NCBI GenBank assembly: GCA_030622125.1
Contig: JAUXGM010000078.1
Location: 1-10,356, forward strand
Direction: 5' to 3'
Length of the DNA stretch: 10,356 nucleotides
Source of the DNA: a bacterium
GTDB taxonomy: Bacteria > AUK180
Shown here piece after piece: positions 1 through 4,710 of the stretch. The first letter of the stretch is position 1. Each line of letters starts with the position of its first letter. A program made the translations under genes and the position numbers. The notes below the pieces were generated by a model that ran no database searches, had not been told where the DNA came from, and saw only the letters and a program-made list of their open reading frames with translations.

Positions 1-1
1 A

Positions 2-67
2 TTACAGTGCTCCCCTTATGTAAAAAGAGTTCTTAAATCTTCTTTTAAACTTAGATATAAAGTTCAT
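2..67 (-). other. Short open frame behind promoter copy 1 (21 codons)
   Basis: An ATG lies at 67..65, the same distance behind a promoter as the start of the AlbA-type gene behind the other promoter copy. The frame runs 21 codons to a TAA at 4..2. The peptide is basic and aromatic (begins MNFISKFKRRFK) and I recognise no family. A weak GGAATG site precedes the ATG. It may be a small real peptide, the remnant of a lost gene, or chance. Its only support is that the duplicated leader places a start codon here. Confidence 0.15.
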
Positions 68-154
68 AAATCATTCCAGTATTCCTTTTTTTCATCTTAT
101 ATGACTATACCACTTTTTCCACTTTTTCTCAAATTCCAATCAATAAAATCTGAA
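63..154 (-). repeat. Direct repeat copy 1: duplicated promoter and leader
   Basis: This segment closely matches 1345-1437. Over the 51 bases 104-154 versus 1387-1437 I count only three mismatches. The remainder, up to the TTCATAAATCA next to the start codon, matches with small indels. The repeat contains a promoter reading leftward and ends at a start codon. Sequence outside the repeat differs between the copies. Confidence 0.85.
104..132 (-). promoter_or_regulatory. Sigma70-type promoter, copy 1
   Basis: Read on the minus strand: TTGAGA at 132..127, a 17-base spacer, and TATAGT at 109..104. The predicted start point is near 97, about 30 bases before the ATG at 67. It would transcribe leftward out of the window. 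Confidence 0.6.
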
Positions 155-175
155 ACTGTTAACCCCGTAGATATA

Positions 176-197
176 CTATCAGCGGGACTATCAGCGG
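176..197. repeat. Ten-base direct repeat (CTATCAGCGG twice)
   Basis: CTATCAGCGG occurs at 176-185 and again at 188-197, separated by GA. It lies in the 3' flank of the pseudogene, inside a GC-richer island (about 160-220) bounded by GTTAACCCCG and CGGTGTTAAAC, which are roughly complementary. It looks like part of a dispersed intergenic element. Nothing else coding or regulatory is visible between 155 and 222. Confidence 0.4.
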
Positions 198-222
198 TGT
201 TAAACCGGCAACATGGCATCTT

Positions 223-1349
223 TTATTTTATCTGCTTTCCTTTTTCGGTAATAATATATTTTTGCTTACTACTCCGTGGTTTTTCAGGAATGGTCATTTT
301 CAAAAGTCCTTGCTTAATAAGAGGATAAATCTTTCTCTTATAATTTAAGTAAACATTTGATAAATTTAAATGTTTTAATATTTCACTTTTAGAATGTGGT
401 ACATAACAAAATTTTAAAATAGAAATTACTTGCTCACCAACTTGCTCACCAACTTGCTCACTAACTTGCTCACTAATTCCGACTTCTTTTCTTTTGAAAA
501 TTACAACAAAATTGCCTGTTATTTCTTTATATGTTGGAATAGGAAGTTCATATATTTGCATTGATTTATTCATCTTTTCTATTCCACTTCCCCACCTTTC
601 AATATATCCGCTTAAAAAGAGAATTTCCGCGATAGTAGGATTTCTTAACACTGAAATATGTTTTTTAAAAAGATCACTTATTTTAATATTTAACGGCAAT
701 TCTCCCGGTGACCATATTTCTATTCTATCATCAAATATCATTATATCAATATGGCTCGGAATTCTATAATCTCTATGAGCTACTGCGTTTGCAACTGCTT
801 CCCTAATAGCAAGAATAGGTAATTCATATTGTTCTTCTCTTCTACCGGTTTGAGAATTAATCCGTGCAGATTTACGAATATTTCTTGCTACAAACTTTAA
901 TGATAGGTCAATCTGATTAAAAATATTACCTTTGATTTCAATATGATCAATAATTTTACCTGTTTTATCTATCCCCTCAAAAAAAGCACATTTAATAATA
1001 GTATCAGTAAAATACTTTTGAATTTCTTTACCAAAAGTCATTATGCCGGCAAAATTTAATTTACTTTGAGATAATAATCCAAGTTTGTTTAAAATTACTT
1101 TTTTATTTTCTTTGGTATCAATAGGTAAATTCCTTTCTTCCTTTGCTCAATTGAAGATAATATTGTTGTAGAAACTCTTTTTATTGTATCGTCACTAATT
1201 TTTTGACCAATAATATTTCCATCATCAGATATTCCAAAATATACTGTTCCTATACCATAATTCGCAAATGCACAAAGGTCTATCAGCGATTGATTCAATT
1301 CTGCGGTAGATTTTTTAAATTCAATTTTATCTGATTCTTTAAACTTCAT
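223..1349 (-). pseudogene. Broken AlbA_2 / GHKL-type ATP-binding transcriptional regulator
   Basis: Two open segments form one damaged gene. The first, 1349..1095 (84 aa), begins MKFKESDKIEFKKS and carries the front half of an AlbA_2 (Schlafen-type) putative DNA-binding domain (AELNQSLIDLCAFAN, YFGISDDGNIIGQ). The second, in the -1 frame, is open from about 1146 to 223. It carries the end of the linker (KLGLL, KLNFAGIMTFGKE), then the HATPase_c_4-type domain seen in RecG-like ATP-binding regulators (REAVANAVAHRDY, IEIWSPGELP, RNPTIAEILFLSGYIERWGSG). A QVGE tandem repeat and a C-terminal winged-helix-like region ending KYIITEKGKQIK follow. Intact relatives, as I remember them, run about 450-490 aa with roughly 100 or more residues between the two parts; that stretch (second half of AlbA_2 and linker) is missing here. 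The ATG at 1349 has GGTGA eight bases upstream and a promoter at 1387-1415. An A_AAA_AAG heptamer just before the first stop could allow some -1 frameshifting, but deletion and decay is the simpler reading. Confidence 0.8.
428..475 (-). repeat. Four tandem 12-bp units coding S/G-E-Q-V
   Basis: Four units of ACTTGCTCACCA or ACTTGCTCACTA lie at 428-439, 440-451, 452-463 and 464-475. On the minus strand they encode SEQVSEQVGEQVGEQV between the ATP-binding and winged-helix parts of the pseudogene. The period is a multiple of three, so unit number can change without shifting frame. Such repeats are known in this protein family. Confidence 0.85.
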
Positions 1350-1437
1350 AAATCACTTCACCATTTTTCTTTTTCATCTATAAGTAACTATACCACTTTC
1401 CCCACTTTTTCTCAAATTTCAATCAATAAAATCTGAA
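1345..1437 (-). repeat. Direct repeat copy 2: promoter and leader of the AlbA-type gene
   Basis: This is the partner of the repeat at 63-154. It includes the start codon region, ribosome site and promoter of the pseudogene. The two copies are about 1.28 kb apart in the same orientation, with the pseudogene between them. Confidence 0.85.
1387..1415 (-). promoter_or_regulatory. Sigma70-type promoter of the AlbA-type pseudogene
   Basis: Minus strand: TTGAGA at 1415..1410, a 17-base spacer, and TATAGT at 1392..1387. The predicted start point is near 1380, giving a leader of about 30 bases to the ATG at 1349, with GGTGA at 1362..1358 as ribosome site. Both hexamers and the spacer length are conserved in copy 1 despite mismatches between them. 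Confidence 0.7.
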
Positions 1438-1487
1438 GGAACCAGAGAAAAAGGTAATAAGGGAATAAGTTGATAAGAGAATGCGGG

Positions 1488-1536
1488 GTCATTCAGAGCC
1501 CCGAATTTTATTCGGGGTAAACTGCCCGTGGAATCC
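1488..1536 (+). repeat. Intergenic repeat module 1 (GTCATTCAGAGC - hairpin - GGAATC)
   Basis: GTCATTCAGAGC at 1488-1499 runs into a perfect 8-bp stem, CCCCGAAT at 1499-1506 and ATTCGGGG at 1510-1517, with a TTT loop. GGAATC follows at 1530-1535. The same arrangement recurs in module 2. No U-rich tract follows on either strand, so it is not a standard terminator. A plus-strand open frame across this area (1481-1729) is repeat-derived and not a gene. Confidence 0.7.
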
Positions 1537-1584
1537 AGTATTTTCTTTCTTCACCTGCTTTCTAATTGTCCATTATATTCAACT

Positions 1585-1619
1585 GTCATTCAGAGCAATT
1601 GAAAATTGCGTAGGAATCT
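1585..1619 (+). repeat. Intergenic repeat module 2 (GTCATTCAGAGC - hairpin - GGAATC)
   Basis: The same 12-mer, GTCATTCAGAGC, lies at 1585-1596. It runs into a 6-bp stem, GCAATT at 1595-1600 and AATTGC at 1604-1609, with a GAA loop. GGAATC follows at 1613-1618. The stem sequence differs from module 1 while the flanks are kept, as expected for a repeat family whose fold is preserved. GC-richer sequence continues to about 1640 and may belong to the element. From 1640 to about 1735 I see nothing beyond AT-rich spacer. Confidence 0.7.
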
Positions 1620-1772
1620 CATGGGGGACGCTGTTGCGATTATATCGGTTACATATTGTTTATTCCAAGTACACAATGAATTATACTAATATTTTGAAAT
1701 TTTGGCATAAAAACCCTAATAATTACTAAATCTTATTATATTGGTTTCTTTGGCAATTTTTCTACTTTTTCT

Positions 1773-1913
1773 ACCACCGTCCCCATTTTTAGAATGACGG
1801 GAAGGAAGGGGTTCTGAATGACCTCGTATCAAATATCAAGTACGGGGTAAACTCCATATAAATAAAAAATCAAACAAAAAAAAATATCAATTCACAAAAT
1901 CAACCACCGTCCC
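1773..1913 (-). mobile_element. Candidate MITE-like insertion with 11-bp direct repeats in the tonB 3' end
   Basis: ACCACCGTCCC occurs at 1773-1783 and 1903-1913 and matches exactly 11 bases, no more. The 119 bases between them contain inverted members of the local repeat family: GAATGAC at 1792-1798, GTTCTGAATGAC at 1811-1822, and CGGGGTAAACT, shared with 1513-1523. The inner ends are loosely inverted: ATTTTTAGAATGA from 1785 rightward, versus ATTTTGTGAATTGA read on the minus strand from 1900 leftward. Removing the 119 bases plus one repeat copy extends the tonB frame from GTVV into EKVEKLPKKPI and a TAA at 1738..1736. That fits a target-site duplication at an insertion. No transposase is present. 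Chance is not excluded. Confidence 0.45.
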
Positions 1914-2567
1914 TAATGAGAATTTGTAGGTAATACTTATTTCTACCTCAATAAATTTACCGTTTTGTATTGCAGGTGTAAAAATGCAATTTTTGGCACT
2001 ATTTAAGGCTGCCTTGTCAAGTATATCATATCCACTTGAACGACCCAATCTTACTTTTGATATTTTTCCGTTAATATCAAGCGTACAGATCACTTCTATA
2101 TTATCTTCAAGTCCCATTGATACGGCTATTTCAGGATATTCCGGAATTGCTTTTTTTATGACCACAGGAATTGAAATCTTTCCGGCAGGGTTTCCGCGAA
2201 AGCTCGGGCTACTCCCACCGGTTTCAAGAATTATTCTGTCAATATTTTTTTCAATATCATAAATTACGCTATCATTAGGTGGATTGGGAACATTTATCGG
2301 CACACTATGATTTCCCGGTCGGGAATATGATTGCAGTTTTTCTATGGGAACAATTGGAAGAGGTTTTTGAGGAGTTGGTTGAATTACTACGGGCATAAAT
2401 GTATCCTCAGGCTGAATTGGTTCAAATATAGTCGTTCCTGCATTTTTAAATTCAGCAATACCGATAAAAAGTAATGTATGAATAAATAATGCCAAAATGA
2501 CAGCAATTACATTGGTTTTTCTTTGTATCTTTTTTTCTTCTTTAAATTTTTTTATCAGGTTTCGCAT
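1887..2567 (-). CDS. TonB-like periplasm-spanning energy transducer
   Basis: The 226-aa product has the layout of TonB. A basic cytoplasmic N-terminus is followed by one membrane helix (about 20-38, with a His at 30, where TonB anchors also carry one). A Pro-rich periplasmic spacer (about 50-100) follows, then a C-terminal TonB domain (about 138-216). Marker stretches are IPEYPEIAVSMGLEDNIEV, DINGKISKVRLGRSSGYDILDKAAL and CIFTPAIQNGK. Known members couple proton motive force, via ExbB/ExbD, to outer-membrane receptors. No exbB, exbD or receptor gene is visible here, so the partner is unknown; a general TonB-domain envelope protein is also possible. The ATG at 2567 has AGGAGG at 2578..2573, five bases upstream. 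The last residues (DFVN) probably come from an inserted repeat, and the ancestral tail may have been longer. The gene is transcribed alone, divergently from the cyclase operon. Confidence 0.85.
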   Translation of the reverse strand: MRNLIKKFKEEKKIQRKTNVIAVILALFIHTLLFIGIAEFKNAGTTIFEPIQPEDTFMPVVIQPTPQKPLPIVPIEKLQSYSRPGNHSVPINVPNPPNDSVIYDIEKNIDRIILETGGSSPSFRGNPAGKISIPVVIKKAIPEYPEIAVSMGLEDNIEVICTLDINGKISKVRLGRSSGYDILDKAALNSAKNCIFTPAIQNGKFIEVEISITYKFSLGTVVDFVN

Positions 2568-2590
2568 TATTGCCTCCTCTATCTTATAAT

Positions 2591-2619
2591 ATTATAATTC
2601 AATTTTTCCGAAATGTCAA
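2591..2619 (-). promoter_or_regulatory. Perfect consensus sigma70 promoter of the tonB-like gene
   Basis: Minus strand: TTGACA at 2619..2614, a 17-base spacer, and TATAAT at 2596..2591. Both hexamers are exact consensus. The predicted start point is near 2584, giving a leader of only about 17 bases before the ATG at 2567, just enough for the AGGAGG site. No operator-like palindrome overlaps it, so expression is probably strong and constitutive. Confidence 0.85.
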
Positions 2620-2657
2620 CAAAAAGAAAATAAAAATTTGAGAAAAAATGGAAAGAT

Positions 2658-2759
2658 GGATTCCTGATTCCCCGATCAGGTCGAGGACAGGCAAGTCAGG
2701 AATGACGCTTTTTCACTCTGCGTTCTTTGCGTCTCTGCGGTGAAGTAGTTCTGAATGAC
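2658..2759 (-). repeat. Intergenic repeat cluster with CTCTGCG block (module 4)
   Basis: CCTGAT at 2663-2668 and ATCAGG at 2675-2680 form a 6-bp stem with a TCCCCG loop. TTCCTGA at 2661-2667 is also complementary to TCAGGAA at 2696-2702. GAATGAC follows at 2700-2706. A block of near-repeated units with a period of eight to nine bases (CTCTGCGTT, CTTTGCGTC, TCTGCGGTG) covers about 2717-2742. GTTCTGAATGAC at 2748-2759 is identical to 1811-1822. This composite fills most of the space between the two divergent promoters and is clearly GC-richer than its surroundings. Confidence 0.65.
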
Positions 2760-2809
2760 ACGGGGAATGTTTTTCTTTTGTCCGAATAAAAACTCTACAC
2801 GAGAGATAT

Positions 2810-2838
2810 TTGATTTTTAGTGTTAAAAATGTTAAAAT
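2810..2838 (+). promoter_or_regulatory. Promoter of the cyclase-hslU-obg operon, predicted leaderless
   Basis: TTGATT at 2810-2815, a 17-base spacer, and TAAAAT at 2833-2838. Only six bases separate the -10 box from the ATG at 2845, so transcription should begin at or within a base or two of the start codon. No Shine-Dalgarno site precedes that ATG. No other good promoter is seen between here and hslU. Confidence 0.6.
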
Positions 2839-2844
2839 TCCTTT

Positions 2845-4701
2845 ATGATAAATATAATTAGAGTTATTACATACTTAATATTGATGGCTTTGTTCTTTTT
2901 GTTCTATTCAAAAAAGGAAGGAAATTACAAGATACTACTTTTTCTGATATATTCGGGTTTTTTGTATGTAATATTTACTTCATTCTGGCAATTATCCGAT
3001 AGTGAATTCTATTTTTACACGATTTTTCCGATTATTATCGCGACTGTTTATGCAAAACTATTAAGTATATCACTCTATATATTTTTTGTATTGTATTCAA
3101 CGATATTTTTGAAAAAGGATATTTGTATCTATTCCTATCTCTATTCCTTGATTGGAATTTTGGTATTATTTTTCTTTTTAAATTATCTAACAATATTTGA
3201 AAATTCAAAGGGCAATGACCATTCTCTTAAAAAACTTTCAATAATTGATAATGATGAAGAAGTTCAAAATGGACTGATGAAAAAAATCAATCAAAATATC
3301 CATCAGAAAATGACTCTAATAACCGTATATGATAAAGAAGCATTATTTTTTTTATATACGATAAAAAACAAGAGACTTTTACTTCATTTTCCGAATAAGG
3401 GTCCACATCTAAAAAATGATATTCCTTATGATATGATTACTTTTTTAAAGGATATAATCAAATCAAAAAAGATATTTCTAAGTGATAATTTAGATAAGAA
3501 TATCCGAAAATACGGACTTTTTAAGGAAGATATCCTGTTAAATGGATTAATTGTTAAACCGATACTTATTGATGGTAATGTTACGGGAATTATCGGCATT
3601 GCAACAAGCAAAGAGAAGGAATTTAGTCGGAATGCAAAATTTTATGAAATGTATTTAAACGATATTATTGATTATTTGCTTGAAATCAATGTATATAAAA
3701 AATTATTAAAGGAAAAAAATGAATTCTTATTTTTTTATAAGGCACTTGAAAGACTAAATAGATTAAATAGAATAAAGGATATTTCCGTAGAATTTTATAG
3801 TCACCTGAGCAACATATTTACGATCACAAACTATAATTTTATTGAAATAGCCGATAGAGGGTACAGAATTATTGATTCCACTTCCGATACTGCAATTATC
3901 AACAAATGGTTCACAACAGAAGAAAGATCTTTTCTAAATAGGATAGGTAATGAGAAAGACATGAAAATATTACGGTTGGATAAAGATAAAATCGTTAAAT
4001 TAAATATATCGGGGAGTGTGGAAAGTCATTTTGATACCAACTACATAATTACAATGCCGATAAGAACAAAGATCGGTAAATTTTTATTGGTATTACTCGA
4101 AATAAAGGTAAAGAAGTTATCGGAAAATGAAAAAAGAATGCTCCGTATCATGGAGGATAACCTTACACAGATCATTGAGAACAGATCACTTTTGGAAAGA
4201 TTTGCAAATCTGGCGAATTACGACGGATTGACAGAAATATACAATCATAAAAAATTTCAGGAGACATTCGATGATATCTTGAAAAGATCAAAAAGTCCGA
4301 GAAGGGATTTTTGTGTTATAATGTTCGATATTGATTTCTTTAAAAGATTCAATGATACTTATGGACATAGGGTTGGTGATATTGTTTTGAAAAAAGTTGC
4401 AAGCAGCATAAAAAAATCAGTTAAAGATAATGATATTGTTGCAAGATATGGTGGCGAAGAGTTTATTGTCATCGTTTGCGATACCGATCTGAACACGGGG
4501 TTGGAGATCGCTGAAAGAATTAGAAAAAATATTGATAATATCCGAATTGATCATAAAAAAGATATTTTAAGGATCACTATAAGTGGTGGAATATCTCATT
4601 ACCCATCGATGGGACTCGATAAATCCACTTTAATAGGAAAAGCGGATAAAGCATTATATAAAGCGAAAAATGATGGTAGAAATAGAATAGCGATACTTTA
4701 G
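2845..4701 (+). CDS. Membrane-bound diguanylate cyclase (5 TM, GAF-like sensors, GGDEF)
   Basis: The 618-aa protein makes cyclic di-GMP from two GTP. About five hydrophobic helices occupy residues 4-117. Two weakly conserved GAF-like sensor regions follow (about 150-282 and 295-445), then a GGDEF domain starting at YDGLTEIYN (459). The active-site signature GGEEF is at 536-540 and the metal-binding Asp at 495 (FDIDFFKRFND). GGISHYP and ADKALYKAKNDGRN close the domain. The inhibitory I-site normally reads RxxD; here it is KDND (527-530), so product feedback may be weaker. There is no EAL or HD-GYP domain. The start at 2845 has no ribosome site, in keeping with a leaderless mRNA; an internal Met at residue 14 also lacks one. 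The stop codon overlaps the GGAGG of hslU, so the gene appears to lead a housekeeping operon. The ligand sensed is not evident. The GGDEF assignment is firm and the GAF assignment moderate. Confidence 0.92.
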   Translation: MINIIRVITYLILMALFFLFYSKKEGNYKILLFLIYSGFLYVIFTSFWQLSDSEFYFYTIFPIIIATVYAKLLSISLYIFFVLYSTIFLKKDICIYSYLYSLIGILVLFFFLNYLTIFENSKGNDHSLKKLSIIDNDEEVQNGLMKKINQNIHQKMTLITVYDKEALFFLYTIKNKRLLLHFPNKGPHLKNDIPYDMITFLKDIIKSKKIFLSDNLDKNIRKYGLFKEDILLNGLIVKPILIDGNVTGIIGIATSKEKEFSRNAKFYEMYLNDIIDYLLEINVYKKLLKEKNEFLFFYKALERLNRLNRIKDISVEFYSHLSNIFTITNYNFIEIADRGYRIIDSTSDTAIINKWFTTEERSFLNRIGNEKDMKILRLDKDKIVKLNISGSVESHFDTNYIITMPIRTKIGKFLLVLLEIKVKKLSENEKRMLRIMEDNLTQIIENRSLLERFANLANYDGLTEIYNHKKFQETFDDILKRSKSPRRDFCVIMFDIDFFKRFNDTYGHRVGDIVLKKVASSIKKSVKDNDIVARYGGEEFIVIVCDTDLNTGLEIAERIRKNIDNIRIDHKKDILRITISGGISHYPSMGLDKSTLIGKADKALYKAKNDGRNRIAIL

Positions 4702-4710
4702 GAGGAAGTG

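Noticed and set aside
101-328. Plus-strand open frame of 75 codons
   Set aside because: It lies over the promoter repeat and the end of the minus-strand pseudogene, has no ribosome site, and its product is low in information.
428-475. CRISPR-like short repeats
   Set aside because: The units are contiguous, 12 bp long, without spacers, and in frame inside a coding sequence.
223-1349. The AlbA-type gene as a phage defence component
   Set aside because: Schlafen/AlbA_2 proteins can be linked to defence, but the gene is broken and stands alone, with no nuclease or effector partner.
1499-1517. Perfect hairpin as a Rho-independent terminator
   Set aside because: No U-rich tract follows the stem on either strand, and the stem is part of a repeat module seen elsewhere.
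1481-1729. Plus-strand open frame of 82 codons
   Set aside because: It runs through repeat modules 1 and 2, has no ribosome site or family resemblance, and is explained by GC-rich repeat DNA lacking stops.
1865-1890. T-rich tract after the tonB stop as a terminator
   Set aside because: On the minus strand the tract is T-rich, but I find no adjacent stable stem, so termination here is not supported.
1984-2262. Plus-strand open frame opposite tonB
   Set aside because: It is a shadow of the minus-strand tonB gene, whose TonB C-terminal motifs are clear.
4708-4710. GTG start for hslU
   Set aside because: It would be only two bases from GGAGG; the ATG three bases later has the normal spacing.
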